Shown piece after piece: positions 1-8,545 of a DNA stretch of 64,000 nt; the first letter of the stretch is position 1, and each line of letters begins with the position of its first letter. Made by a program: the position numbers and the translations under genes. The stretch is from Pyruvatibacter mobilis (lineage in GTDB: Bacteria > Pseudomonadota > Alphaproteobacteria > CGMCC-115125), in NCBI RefSeq assembly GCF_012848855.1, contig NZ_CP051630.1, positions 413,501 through 477,500 on the forward strand, in the 5' to 3' direction. The notes beneath the pieces are model-generated. The model saw nothing but the letters and a program-made list of their open reading frames with translations. It searched no databases and was not told the origin of the DNA.

Positions 1-1
1 T

Positions 2-301
2 GATTCAGAGAGCGAAGCGCTGGTGCAGGACGCGCTGGAGCGCCTGATGGCCGGGCGTACGGTGCTGGTGATCGCGCACCGGCTGGCGACAGTGACAAAG
101 GCAGACCGGATCATCGTGATGGACAAGGGCGGCATTGTGGCCCAGGGCACCCATGCATCGCTGGTGCAGGAGGGCGGGCTTTATGGCCGCCTGGCAAAAC
201 TGCAATTTGATGTGGACAGGCTGCCGGATGCGGCGGATATGACTACCCCGGAAACGGAAGAGACTGCGGCCATTGCCGCTGCCGGCCATAAGGCCGGATG
301 A
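2..301 (+). CDS. ABC exporter, ATP-binding C-terminal end (partial)
   Basis: Only the last 99 codons are present; the start lies left of the window. The reading frame opens with D-S-E-S-E-A-L-V-Q, the D-loop that follows Walker B in exporter-type ATPases, then has the H-switch I-A-H-R-L-A-T-V and the usual tail [13 protein letters not shown]. This is the nucleotide-binding domain of a fused membrane-plus-ATPase exporter of the MsbA/lipid-exporter kind, acting at the inner membrane. The substrate cannot be read from this fragment. It ends with an Ala/Glu-rich tail; the first paraoxonase-like gene begins about 50 bases downstream and may be co-transcribed. Confidence 0.85.
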   Translation, partial: DSESEALVQDALERLMAGRTVLVIAHRLATVTKADRIIVMDKGGIVAQGTHASLVQEGGLYGRLAKLQFDVDRLPDAADMTTPETEETAAIAAAGHKAG

Positions 302-352
302 CGCCCCGAACGGGCGCATCCTGATTGGGACTTGAGGAGAGGGGAGCCGGGC

Positions 353-1486
353 ATGAGCCGGACACTGAAAATCTTGCTGATTGTTGCCGGCCTCGTGGTG
401 GTGATCGCCAGCGTGTTTTACGTGCGGACCATGACCTGGATGGGCGAGTTCACGTCCATCAACCGCTACTTCACCGGTGAGAGCTGCACAAGGGTGCAGG
501 GTGTTCCGGGGCCGGAGGATATCGCGATCGACCGTGAGCGCGGCATTGCCTATATCTCGGCCTATGACCGCCGCCTTGCGGCGAGTGATGACCCGGGTGC
601 CGGTGCCGTGCGCGGCGGCATCTACATCATGGATCTCAATGCGCCGGCTGAGGGGCTGTTCATGCGGCCGATCACGCCGATCCTGCCTGACCGGTTCCGC
701 CCGCACGGCATTTCGCTGTTCAAGGGGGACGACGGGCGCCGCACACTGATGGTGGTCAACCATCCGGGCGGCAGCGAGCACACGGTCGAGATCTTCGATC
801 TTGGTGCGGACAATGTGCTGACCCACCGCAAGACCGTGACGGACCCGCTCATCATGTCGCCCAATGATGTGGCGGCGGTATCTCATGACGCGTTCTACGT
901 GACCAATGACCATGACCGTCCGAGCCAGGACGGCCGGACCATGGCTGCGCTCTTTGCCTCGGAGATTACGAGCGTTGCCTATCATGACGGCGAGACGACG
1001 AGGACGGTGGCCGATGGGCTTGCGCTGGCCAATGGCGTGGCGGTCTCGAATGATGGCGGCAAGGTCTATGTGACGGAGACGCTGGGGCGCAGGCTCCGGA
1101 TCTACGCCCGCGACGTTGCCACGGGTGACCTTGAGGAGACGGACCGGGTCTTCCTGGGAACCGGCCTTGATAATATCGACGTGGCCAGGGACGGGGCGCT
1201 GTGGATCGGCGCGCACCCCAAGCTTGCGACTTTCCTCGACCATGCGTCTGACCCTGCCAATCTCAGCCCGAGCCACATCGTGGTGGTGCGTGAGAATGAC
1301 GGTGGCGGGGGTGTCGGCTCCACGGCCTATCTCGACAAGGGAGCGGAGCTGTCTGCGTCTTCAGTCGGGGCGACCTACAGGCAGCGGCTGGTGATCGGTG
1401 CCGTGTTCGACCCTGCGGTGCTGGTGTGCGAGATGGGCGGTTCTGTTACCGCGGCGCCTGCGACGCCCGCGCCGGACGCCGAATAG
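353..1486 (+). CDS. Paraoxonase/arylesterase-like six-bladed propeller, membrane-anchored (copy 1)
   Basis: A 377-residue protein with an N-terminal membrane anchor (residues 5-23) and a periplasmic beta-propeller. It carries the complete signature of the PON family: E55, N171, N227 and D273-N274 correspond to the calcium ligands of human PON1 (E53, N168, N224, D269, N270), H118 in P-H-G-I-S and H137 in V-N-H-P to its His dyad (H115, H134), and C45 and C359 to its N-to-C-terminal disulfide. A calcium-dependent lactonase/arylesterase activity is expected from the family; the natural substrate is unknown. The ATG at 353 is chosen over an in-frame TTG at 332 because a GGAG-rich site lies just upstream. 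A diverged copy follows. Confidence 0.85.
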   Translation: MSRTLKILLIVAGLVVVIASVFYVRTMTWMGEFTSINRYFTGESCTRVQGVPGPEDIAIDRERGIAYISAYDRRLAASDDPGAGAVRGGIYIMDLNAPAEGLFMRPITPILPDRFRPHGISLFKGDDGRRTLMVVNHPGGSEHTVEIFDLGADNVLTHRKTVTDPLIMSPNDVAAVSHDAFYVTNDHDRPSQDGRTMAALFASEITSVAYHDGETTRTVADGLALANGVAVSNDGGKVYVTETLGRRLRIYARDVATGDLEETDRVFLGTGLDNIDVARDGALWIGAHPKLATFLDHASDPANLSPSHIVVVRENDGGGGVGSTAYLDKGAELSASSVGATYRQRLVIGAVFDPAVLVCEMGGSVTAAPATPAPDAE

Positions 1487-1573
1487 ATCCGCTCACAGCA
1501 TCTGACACGGGCCACGCCTTTAGCTATGGTCTCGCCGTCATCTTCCGGGGGAAGAGCATGGGGGGACTTGGTT

Positions 1574-2614
1574 ATGCGCGGCATTCTGCTGATTTTCGTT
1601 CTGTTGCTGCTGGCGGCGGCCGGGCGGCTCTTATGGGTCGTCGTGCCTGCGTCCGGGGCGTTTGCATCGCTTGAAGCAAAGCGGGTGGAGACCTGCAGCC
1701 GTGTTGAAGTGGCGCCGGGCACTGAAGATGTGCAGGTGGACCGGCAGACCGGCCTGGTTTTCGTTTCTGCTTCCGACCGCAGGTCGCCCGAACAACCGTC
1801 CGGCGGCATTCATGTCTTTGACCTCGCCACCATGGGATCAGCCCAGCTGGTTTCACAGGATGCGCCGGACGACTTCCGGCCGCACGGGATTTCACTGTGG
1901 CGCGGTGAGGACGGGGCGGCCCGGCTGTTCGCGATCAATCACCCCGCAGCCGGCGGTCATGCGGTTGAGATATTCGATATCGGTGATGGCGGTGTCCTGA
2001 GCCATGTGCGCACGGTGTCGTTTGACGCCATGTATTTCCCCAATGATGTGGTGGGCGTCGGGCCCGAGCAGTTCTACGTGTCCAACGACCGGGCGCGCAT
2101 GGGCGGTTTCGTGCGCGCAGTCGAGCCCTATTTCGGTTTGCCGCTCACCAGCGTCGCCTATTGGGATGGCACGGACGGGCGGATGGTTGCGGACCAGCTG
2201 ATCTATGCGAATGGCATCAATGTGAGTGCCGATGGGGCATCGCTGTATGTGGCGGAAGTCCTCGGGCGGCAGGTGAGCATCTATGACCGCGATGCTGTCT
2301 CCGGTGATCTCACCTTCGTGCGGGCGCACAAGGTCGGCACCAACCCGGACAATATCGACGTGGATGAAGACGGCTCCCTGCTCATCGCCGGCCATCCGCG
2401 CATTTTCGATTTTCTGGCCCATGCGGAAGACCCCGGCGCCGTCGCGCCGTCGGAAGTAGTGCGGCTTGATGTGCCAAGCGGCGACGTGACCAGCGTGTTC
2501 GTTGATCTGGACGGTGCAATCTCAGCTTCGAGCGTCGGGGCCGCGGGGGCGGGGCATCTTGTGGTCGGCGCTGTCTTCCAGGGGCATGTCCTTGTCTGCC
2601 CGATGGAGACTTGA
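1574..2614 (+). CDS. Paraoxonase/arylesterase-like propeller, membrane-anchored (copy 2)
   Basis: A 346-residue tandem paralogue of the preceding gene, separated by 87 bases. The N-terminal hydrophobic anchor spans roughly residues 3-24. The PON-type residues are all retained: E51, H104 in P-H-G-I-S, H123 in I-N-H-P, N157, N213, D259-N260 and the terminal cysteine pair C41/C342. The sequences have diverged considerably between these motifs, so this is an old duplication and the two copies may differ in substrate. The ATG at 1574 fits the anchor; the in-frame start at 1526 would add an unlikely polar leader. It probably forms an operon with copy 1 and faces a leftward hydrolase gene at its 3' end. 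Confidence 0.83.
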   Translation: MRGILLIFVLLLLAAAGRLLWVVVPASGAFASLEAKRVETCSRVEVAPGTEDVQVDRQTGLVFVSASDRRSPEQPSGGIHVFDLATMGSAQLVSQDAPDDFRPHGISLWRGEDGAARLFAINHPAAGGHAVEIFDIGDGGVLSHVRTVSFDAMYFPNDVVGVGPEQFYVSNDRARMGGFVRAVEPYFGLPLTSVAYWDGTDGRMVADQLIYANGINVSADGASLYVAEVLGRQVSIYDRDAVSGDLTFVRAHKVGTNPDNIDVDEDGSLLIAGHPRIFDFLAHAEDPGAVAPSEVVRLDVPSGDVTSVFVDLDGAISASSVGAAGAGHLVVGAVFQGHVLVCPMET

Positions 2615-2616
2615 GG

Positions 2617-3777
2617 TCAGGCCGCTGAATTCGACCGTTGAACCGGGGCGTAATGAAGGGCAAGCCATGCCCGGAGCTCGTCGATGAGGCAGCCGAGATT
2701 GCCAACCTGGCAGTGATTGTGGGCCTGTTCCTGGCGCGAAAACACACGTGCGGTCACGGAGCTCGCACGTTTCAGGTGCTCAACCTGCCTGTTGAGTTGG
2801 TGGAACGGGACGAGATGGTCTTCCGTACCAGCCATTGTCAAAACCGGCTGGGTTACCAGGTGTGAAAAGGTTCGGGTGTTGAAGTTCTCCATCCAGCTGA
2901 GAAGGGCATATGCATCTGGAGCGCCCGACACGTTGTATGCGTGTTCCAATGCCCAACGGGTGAATGGTTCCCGGCGTGCGGCGAGGCTGAACAAGCCATT
3001 TACCAGGGTGCGTGCCTGCCATTCGCATAGGCGGTTCACGATTTTCTGCATGCGATTGGGCAGCCGCGCCAACATGCATTCCCGGAAGTCCTCCATGACG
3101 TCACACTGAATGACGCCGGAGATGCGCGGTTCGAAGGCGGCAGCACGCAAAGCGAGATAGCCGCCGAGAGATATGCCTATAAGGGCGCAGCATTCGATCT
3201 TAAAGTGGTCCAGCACCGCTGCGACCGGGCGTTCCCAATCATGGGGCATCGTCAGCCCGTGCCCTGCAAGGGCACCTCCCTGGCCCGGCCCGTCAAATAG
3301 GATCACGTCATATCCATCGCGCCGCAGTGCGTCGGCCATGTGGAAGAACTCTTCCATCGAGCTGTCGAACCCACCATGGATCACCAGTGTGCCCCGTGCT
3401 GGGGTTTCTGCTCCCAGCAGGGTGGCGGGCATGGCGCCCTCGTCATAAGGGACCTGATGACGTGTGTGTGGGATGGACGCATTGGCTTTGTAAAAGTTGT
3501 CCAGATAGGCCTCATAGGATTTGTGGCGCCTGTCATCGGACCAGCTCATGAAGAACTCGGCGGCGCGAAAATAGAACGCTGTAGCTTCTCCCTCGCCGGC
3601 AGGGCGCGCCTTGTTCGCGGCGTCGAGCATGACTGGCACCCAGTCGTCATATCCTGAAATCTGGGATGAGAGCGTGCGTGTCTCTTCGAGGTTCCAGTAG
3701 GGAAGCCAGCGGTTGAGGGCGTAGTTCAGAGCTTCGTCAGGGTGCAGATCATAGTACCGCGTTGGAAAGGCCTTCAT
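2617..3777 (-). CDS. Alpha/beta hydrolase with N-terminal helical cap
   Basis: A 386-residue cytoplasmic enzyme. The hydrolase core begins near residue 125, with oxyanion-hole strand L-V-I-H-G-G-F-D (131-138), nucleophile elbow G-I-S-L-G-G (Ser203), acid D320 in G-T-E-D-H and His355 in Q-A-H-N-H. The helical N-terminal 110 residues resemble the cap of FrsA-like or 2,6-dihydropseudooxynicotine hydrolase-like enzymes, so C-C or ester hydrolysis of a small hydrophobic substrate is possible; no substrate can be named. The start ATG overlaps the stop of the upstream TetR gene in an ATGA junction, so the two are translationally coupled and the regulator probably responds to this enzyme's substrate. 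Confidence 0.8.
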   Translation of the reverse strand: MKAFPTRYYDLHPDEALNYALNRWLPYWNLEETRTLSSQISGYDDWVPVMLDAANKARPAGEGEATAFYFRAAEFFMSWSDDRRHKSYEAYLDNFYKANASIPHTRHQVPYDEGAMPATLLGAETPARGTLVIHGGFDSSMEEFFHMADALRRDGYDVILFDGPGQGGALAGHGLTMPHDWERPVAAVLDHFKIECCALIGISLGGYLALRAAAFEPRISGVIQCDVMEDFRECMLARLPNRMQKIVNRLCEWQARTLVNGLFSLAARREPFTRWALEHAYNVSGAPDAYALLSWMENFNTRTFSHLVTQPVLTMAGTEDHLVPFHQLNRQVEHLKRASSVTARVFSRQEQAHNHCQVGNLGCLIDELRAWLALHYAPVQRSNSAA

Positions 3778-4412
3778 TTGATGTCTCCCAGCGTTGGGGC
3801 GCTCAAGCCTGCGGTTGCGAATGTCTTGAGCTGTGCGACGATTGCGTCGTCCGGAATCGGGGTGTCCTCTGCGAGGATGTCTCGCGACAGGTTGCGGCGG
3901 ACGGGATCGCTGAGAGCGTGGCCCAGGGCGCCGATGACGAATGTCAGTCTTACGGACGCTTCCGCCGCGCTGAGATGGGGCAGGCAGTTGTGCAGTGCTC
4001 CGAAGAAGGCCAGGGAATAGTCTCTCAGGTCAGTCGCAAATATCTCTCCGATTTCCGGTGTCGGATCGGTGAGAGTGCGGCCGAAGAGCTGGAGGAAGCG
4101 CTGTGGGCCCGGGCCCTGGCGCGCCAGTTCCACGAGTGGATCAATGAACGCGTCGAGCAAATGGGCAAGGCTGGGTTGTCCTCCCTGCTGCAGGGCGTAG
4201 AGCCTTGCCAGGCGTTCTGAGGTGAGTGGTGCAAGGCGTCGCAGGAAGACGGCTCGGGTAAGGCCCGACTTGCCGCCGAAGTGAAAGCTCACAGCCGCCA
4301 CGTTGGCCTTTGCCGTGTCGGTGATCTGTCGAACTGATGTCGCCGAGATGCCGTTGGCCGCGTAGAGCCGCTCAGCTGCGTCCAGCAGTCTGGTCTTGGT
4401 GTCTTTTTTCAT
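3774..4412 (-). CDS. TetR-family transcriptional regulator
   Basis: A 212-residue repressor with an N-terminal TetR helix-turn-helix (about residues 6-52, with the recognition segment around V-A-A-V-S-F-H-F-G-G-K) and a helical ligand-binding C-terminal domain resembling the C-terminal domain of CerR/PsrA-like regulators. It is the first gene of a two-gene operon with the alpha/beta hydrolase, overlapping it by four bases. A near-perfect 20-bp palindrome sits 28 bases upstream of its start and is the likely operator, which suggests autoregulation of the pair. The inducer is unknown. Confidence 0.88.
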   Translation of the reverse strand: MKKDTKTRLLDAAERLYAANGISATSVRQITDTAKANVAAVSFHFGGKSGLTRAVFLRRLAPLTSERLARLYALQQGGQPSLAHLLDAFIDPLVELARQGPGPQRFLQLFGRTLTDPTPEIGEIFATDLRDYSLAFFGALHNCLPHLSAAEASVRLTFVIGALGHALSDPVRRNLSRDILAEDTPIPDDAIVAQLKTFATAGLSAPTLGDIK

Positions 4413-4440
4413 GCTCAGAGCGTACGCTAGAACCCGAAAT

Positions 4441-4460
4441 TAAATCAAACGTTTGTTTTA
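4441..4460. promoter_or_regulatory. Palindromic operator for the TetR gene
   Basis: A 20-bp inverted repeat with a perfect 10-bp core CAAACGTTTG at 4446-4455 and flanking TAAA/TTTA arms; only the pair 4445/4456 mismatches. It lies between the TetR start (4412) and the end of the MotB-like gene (4504). Size and symmetry are typical of TetR-family operators, and the surrounding bases are unusually AT-rich for this chromosome. Binding is inferred, not shown. Confidence 0.65.
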
Positions 4461-4503
4461 GTTTCGGGCCTGACGCGGTGCGGCTGATGACGGGTGGGAG
4501 GTC

Positions 4504-5520
4504 CTAGCGTTCTGTTAGCTTGAACTCGATGCGGCGGTTGCGGCGCAGGGCGTCCGGGTTTTCGCCTGCGGCGAGAGGCTGATACTCGCCGAAGCCTGCG
4601 GCCAGCAGCCGGTTGGGGGCGACGCCCTCATCGGTGAGGAAGCGGACCACGGAGATGGCGCGGCCGGCGGACAGGTGCCAGTTGGAGGGGAATTCCGGGG
4701 TCGAGATCGGCTGGCTGTCCGAATGGCCGTCGATGCGCAGCACCCAGTTGATGTCCGACGGCACGTCCTTGGCGATTTCCTTGATGGCGGTGGCGATCTT
4801 GCGGAGTTCTGCTTCACCGGCCGGGTTGAGGGCCGCGGAGCCTGAATCGAAAAAGATCTCGGACTGAAAGACGAAGCGGTCGCCGACGACCTGAATGTCG
4901 TCGCGGTTGCCGAGGGCCTGCCGGAGGCGGCCGAAGAATTCTGACCGGGCGCGGGCGAGTTCCTGGACCTTCTGGGCCAGGGCGGAGTTGAGGCGGCGGC
5001 CCAGATCGGCGATCTGCGCCTGGCTTTCCTTATCCTTGGCTTCGGCGGCCTCGAGAGCTGCTTCGAGGCTCGCGAGCTGGCTGCGGAGCGCGGCCAATTG
5101 CTGGTTGAAGAGTTCGACCTGCGCCTGGGCCTCCGCTGTCAGCTCTTCCTGTTCCGACAGGGCCGCGCGAAGCCCTGCGGCTTCCTCACCGCCGGCTTCG
5201 GCATCAGCCAGAAGGCCGGACAGGCGGGTGTTTTCCTGTTCCGCGGTCGCCAGGGAGGCCGAGAGGGACGCAAGGGAGCTTTCAAGGTCGGCGCTGCGGC
5301 CTTTTTCGAGGGCCAGAAGGTCCGTCAGCTGTGCGATTTGCGCCTGCATGGATTGCAGGGCCTCATCACGGCCGGTGATTGCCTGGCTCAGATAGAACTG
5401 CGCCAGCATGAAGATGGAGAGCAGGAAGATGATGACCAGCAGCAGCGTGGCCATGGCATCGACAAAGCCGGGCCAGTAATCGGCGCTGCCCTGGCGCAGG
5501 CGGCGGGAGGCGAGCGCCAT
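4504..5520 (-). CDS. MotB/OmpA-like stator subunit with long coiled coil
   Basis: A 338-residue inner-membrane protein. Residues 15-45 form one transmembrane helix with a conserved aspartate at its start (D21 in P-G-F-V-D-A-M), as in MotB/ExbD-type proton channels. Residues about 50-205 are a long Ala/Glu/Gln-rich coiled coil, and about 215-335 is an OmpA-like peptidoglycan-binding domain (I-D-G-H-S-D and L-S-A-G-R-A motifs). It follows the ExbB-like gene by three bases, so the two should form a proton-driven stator complex anchored to the cell wall. No flagellar genes are nearby, so a role in motility is not implied. The family is widespread in Alphaproteobacteria without a firm function. 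Confidence 0.82.
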   Translation of the reverse strand: MALASRRLRQGSADYWPGFVDAMATLLLVIIFLLSIFMLAQFYLSQAITGRDEALQSMQAQIAQLTDLLALEKGRSADLESSLASLSASLATAEQENTRLSGLLADAEAGGEEAAGLRAALSEQEELTAEAQAQVELFNQQLAALRSQLASLEAALEAAEAKDKESQAQIADLGRRLNSALAQKVQELARARSEFFGRLRQALGNRDDIQVVGDRFVFQSEIFFDSGSAALNPAGEAELRKIATAIKEIAKDVPSDINWVLRIDGHSDSQPISTPEFPSNWHLSAGRAISVVRFLTDEGVAPNRLLAAGFGEYQPLAAGENPDALRRNRRIEFKLTER

Positions 5521-5523
5521 GGT

Positions 5524-6510
5524 CTAGCTCCGGTCCTGCTGGTTGCGGGCGGCCAGTTGGGCGATCTGTTCAAGGACAGGGCGGAGGTCCGCCTGGTTGC
5601 TGGCCACCTGTTTCAGGAGGTCGCTTTCAGCGCGCATCTGGTCGGTCAGCATCGACAGCCGCTCGGTGAGGGCCATGAGGGACGCCGTGGTGGCGGAGCG
5701 CTCACCGGATGAAGAGCCGAGGTCCCGCTGCATTTCATCAAGGCGGCGCGACAGCTCACCGAGCAGCGGACTTTCCTCGCCGCCGGCCGCATCCAGCCGG
5801 GTGACGGTGGACAGCCATTCCTCAAGCTCGTTGTAGAAACGGTTCTGGGCCTGGCCGGCCTGCAGGTCGAGGAAGCCGACAATGAGGGAACCACCGAGGC
5901 CGAGCAGGGAGGACGAGAAAGCCGTGCCCATGCCGGTAAGCGGCGCCTCAAGGCCTGCGCGCAACTCCTCGAAGACATCGCCCGCGCCGCCGCCGGCCGG
6001 TGACAGGGTGCGGATGGTTTCAGCGATGGACGAGACCGTATCCAGCAGGCCCCAGAAGGTGCCGAGCAGGCCGAGAAAGATCAGCAGGCCGATCATGTAG
6101 CGGGAGATGTCCCGGGCCTCATCAAGGCGTGAGGCGATGGAATCGAGAATTGACCGCATGGCAGGGGCGGAGATGGCGACCCGGCCCTTGCGCTCGCCCA
6201 GGAGGGTTGCCATCGGTGCCAGCAGACGGGGCGGCGGCGGCAGGGTGAGGCCGGGGTCGGCCCGGCGGAAGGCGTTTACCCACTTGATCTCGGGGCTGAG
6301 GACCATGACCTGGCGGAAGGCGTAGAGCACACCGATCAGAAGGACGCCCGCAATCAGCCCGTTAAGCGCGACATTGGCCAGGAAGGCTTCCTGAAGCTGT
6401 GGCCAGAGGACCGCCAGCACGAGGCCCACGATCACCAGAAAGGTGAGCATGCGCGAGATGTGCCTGCTCGGCTGAGTGAGGCTGAGCGTGTCGGCGCCGC
6501 TTTTGGCCAT
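5524..6510 (-). CDS. MotA/TolQ/ExbB-type proton channel protein
   Basis: A 328-residue inner-membrane protein with hydrophobic helices near residues 20-38 and 46-66 and a TolQ/ExbB core at about 140-220 (I-G-L-L-I-F-L-G-L-L-G-T-F-W-G-L and the G-M-G-T-A-F-S-S-S-L-L-G motif). The C-terminal 100 residues are a cytoplasmic coiled coil. It heads the unit with the MotB/OmpA-like partner, preceded by a GGAGA ribosome-binding site seven bases before the ATG. The pair probably converts the proton gradient into force on the envelope. It is distinct from the tolQ gene in this window. Confidence 0.83.
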   Translation of the reverse strand: MAKSGADTLSLTQPSRHISRMLTFLVIVGLVLAVLWPQLQEAFLANVALNGLIAGVLLIGVLYAFRQVMVLSPEIKWVNAFRRADPGLTLPPPPRLLAPMATLLGERKGRVAISAPAMRSILDSIASRLDEARDISRYMIGLLIFLGLLGTFWGLLDTVSSIAETIRTLSPAGGGAGDVFEELRAGLEAPLTGMGTAFSSSLLGLGGSLIVGFLDLQAGQAQNRFYNELEEWLSTVTRLDAAGGEESPLLGELSRRLDEMQRDLGSSSGERSATTASLMALTERLSMLTDQMRAESDLLKQVASNQADLRPVLEQIAQLAARNQQDRS

Positions 6511-6658
6511 GGGTTGTCTCCTGATCCACAGTCCGGGCGCGTCTTAGGCCCGGTCCCCTCGCTGTGTGCCGCGCACGGTCTCCCCGTCCGCGTGCCCCGC
6601 AGTGTGCCATGGTTTGGGGCAGCAGTGTGACGGCAGTGGCTTGCGTGATTGGTGGGGA

Positions 6659-7522
6659 TTAGCTGCCGGAGAAGGTTACGTCCACCCGGTCGGCGGGGCC
6701 CGTGTCGGTGACCCCGCCCAGAGCCCGCACGTCGATGCGGCTCTTGTCGATGCCCAGATCAATCAGATAGCCGTGGACCGCAAGGCCGCGGCGGAGGGAC
6801 TGGCGGCGCGCATCGCTGGCCTTGTCGCCCGGCTCACCCGCGTAAGCGCGCAGCTCGATCCGGCGGCGGTCATAACGCAGGGACTGGCCGATGGACTCAA
6901 GTTCCGACCGGGCCTCGCCGAGAATGGCGACACTGCCGGGGTCAAACAGGATGCGGGCAATGGCCGGGTCCGGCTGGGGCAGGGGGGGTGCTGCCGCCGG
7001 GGCTGGCTGCGGTGCGGTCGGTGCGGCCAAAGCGGCGCTTTCCGTCGGCGGGGCCTTGGTTTCAACAGGAGCCAGCGTCTGCGCAGGGGCCGGTTCGGGG
7101 GTGGAGGAGGCGGCCGGCGTGGCGGCGGCCTGGTTCACAGCCGGTGTCGCTTCAGGCTTTGGTGCTGCAGGCGCTGCGGCGGCAGCCTTGGGCTGCGTGG
7201 CCGGCTTTGCCGGGGCAGGCTTGGCTGACGCCTTGTTGGTGTCCGGTTCCGGCCTGGGCTTTGCGGCGGCGCGTGGGGTCGGGCGCGGGCTTGGCTCCGG
7301 TACGTCCGGGTAGCGCAGCGTGGGGACTTCCCGCGTTGCCGTGTCCGACCCCGGATAGCGCAGAATCAGGCGCGGCTGTTCCGGCTGGCTGCCGCGCAGG
7401 CCGAGGGCATCAAGATTGACGTCGACATCCCCGTCAATGCTCTGTGCGGTCGCTGCAGTTGCCGCAAGCGACAGGGCGACAGCCAGGCAGGGAAGAAGAG
7501 TGCGGGAGAAAAAACTGATCAT
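6659..7522 (-). CDS. Secreted OmpA-like protein with Pro/Ala-rich linker
   Basis: A protein of about 287 residues with a cleavable signal peptide (cut after A-T-A-Q near residue 27), a long Pro/Ala/Lys linker (about 75-185) and a compact C-terminal OmpA-like domain (A-R-I-L-F-D-P-G-S near residue 193 to the end). The domain is weakly conserved, so peptidoglycan binding is likely but not certain. A GTG at 7543 would add seven residues; the ATG at 7522 gives a cleaner signal peptide, though neither has a clear ribosome-binding site. It lies 148 bases upstream of the ExbB/MotB-like pair on the same strand, suggesting a periplasmic partner of that stator. Confidence 0.7.
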   Translation of the reverse strand: MISFFSRTLLPCLAVALSLAATAATAQSIDGDVDVNLDALGLRGSQPEQPRLILRYPGSDTATREVPTLRYPDVPEPSPRPTPRAAAKPRPEPDTNKASAKPAPAKPATQPKAAAAAPAAPKPEATPAVNQAAATPAASSTPEPAPAQTLAPVETKAPPTESAALAAPTAPQPAPAAAPPLPQPDPAIARILFDPGSVAILGEARSELESIGQSLRYDRRRIELRAYAGEPGDKASDARRQSLRRGLAVHGYLIDLGIDKSRIDVRALGGVTDTGPADRVDVTFSGS

Positions 7523-7628
7523 GCCGGGCACGCGCAAGAGCACCTGAAGAGGGGAGAATGCCCCGCTGAGCGCGGCATTCCTTTAAATCATGGTGCTAAG
7601 GGGTTAACCGGTTGCGCGGCGTGCGTAA

Positions 7629-7651
7629 AGCCCCGGCAGCCTGCGGGGGCT
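7629..7651 (-). terminator. Weak terminator-like hairpin after suhB
   Basis: On the minus strand, AGCCCC and GGGGCT arms enclose a GC-rich loop and are followed by TTTA. It sits 17 bases beyond the suhB stop. The U-tract is short, so the call is tentative. Confidence 0.35.
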
Positions 7652-7667
7652 GTGTGCCGGGCGCGCG

Positions 7668-8474
7668 TCAGCCGGCGGCACGGCCTGCCTTCTTGATCAT
7701 TGCCTGCAGGTGCGGCAGCAGGTCGGCATTGGCGGCGATGATGCCGTTGGTATCCATCTTCTTGTCAGCGCCGTTGATGTCGCTGACAAACCCGCCAGCC
7801 TCCTTGACCATCAGCACGCCCGCAGCGATGTCCCAGGGCTGCAGGCCGTGTTCCCAAAAGCCGTCGAAGCGGCCTGCTGCGACCCAGGCCAGGTCAAGGG
7901 AGGCTGCGCCGAAGCGGCGGATGCCCGCGACCTGCGGCATGATGTGATCGATCTCGCGGGTGAACTTGGCGTGCCAGTCCAGGCCCTTGAAGGGAATGCC
8001 GGTGGCAAACACCGCGTCGTCGAGGCGGGTGCGCGCGGCGACGCGCAGGCGGCGATCATTCAGATAGGCGCCATTGCCCTTTTCGGTGACGAACAGATCA
8101 TCCGTGACCGGATTGTAGATGACGCCGTTGACCAGCTGGCCATCCCGCTCAAGGGCGATGGAAATCGCGAAGTGGGGGATGCCGTGCAGGAAATTGGTGG
8201 TGCCGTCGAGCGGATCAATGATCCAGCGGTGGGTCTTGTCCGGCCCTTCAACCGTGCCGGATTCCTCCATCAGAAAGCCGTAGCCCGGCCGCGCCTTGGA
8301 CAGCTCCTCGAAGATGATCTTCTCGGCCCTGAGGTCGGCGGCGGACACGAAATCGCCGGGGCCTTTGCGGGACACCTGGAGATTTTCAACCTCGCCGAAA
8401 TCGCGGGCGAGTTTGCGGGCCGCCTTGCGGGCGGCCGTGACCATCACGTTGATGACAGGACTGTTGAGGGGCAT
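7668..8474 (-). CDS. suhB: Inositol-1-monophosphatase family protein
   Basis: A 268-residue cytoplasmic phosphatase of the IMPase/FIG superfamily. Metal ligands are visible: E70-E71 in L-M-E-E-S-G, the D-P-L-D-G-T-T-N-F motif at 87-95, and the C-terminal W-D-I-A-A-G motif. The length is normal for the family. It would hydrolyse inositol-1-phosphate or related sugar phosphates; in bacteria SuhB also assists ribosomal RNA transcription. It lies downstream of efp on the same strand with a 71-base gap. Confidence 0.9.
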   Translation of the reverse strand: MPLNSPVINVMVTAARKAARKLARDFGEVENLQVSRKGPGDFVSAADLRAEKIIFEELSKARPGYGFLMEESGTVEGPDKTHRWIIDPLDGTTNFLHGIPHFAISIALERDGQLVNGVIYNPVTDDLFVTEKGNGAYLNDRRLRVAARTRLDDAVFATGIPFKGLDWHAKFTREIDHIMPQVAGIRRFGAASLDLAWVAAGRFDGFWEHGLQPWDIAAGVLMVKEAGGFVSDINGADKKMDTNGIIAANADLLPHLQAMIKKAGRAAG

Positions 8475-8545
8475 GGGGCGATCTGCTTGCGGCGTTCGGG
8501 CGGGTCGTATGCGGGCGGACTTGAGTGAGGCTGGTCGGCTGTGTC

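Noticed and set aside
5-1276. A 423-codon minus-strand open frame across the ABC exporter end and first paraoxonase-like gene
   Set aside because: It is His/Arg-rich shadow coding opposite a clear gene with catalytic motifs; high-GC third positions create such frames throughout the window.
4504-6510. ExbB/MotB-like pair as a Zorya defence system
   Set aside because: Only the stator-like proteins are present; there is no helicase or nuclease gene such as zorC, zorD or zorE beside them, and the pair has the look of the common alphaproteobacterial envelope module.
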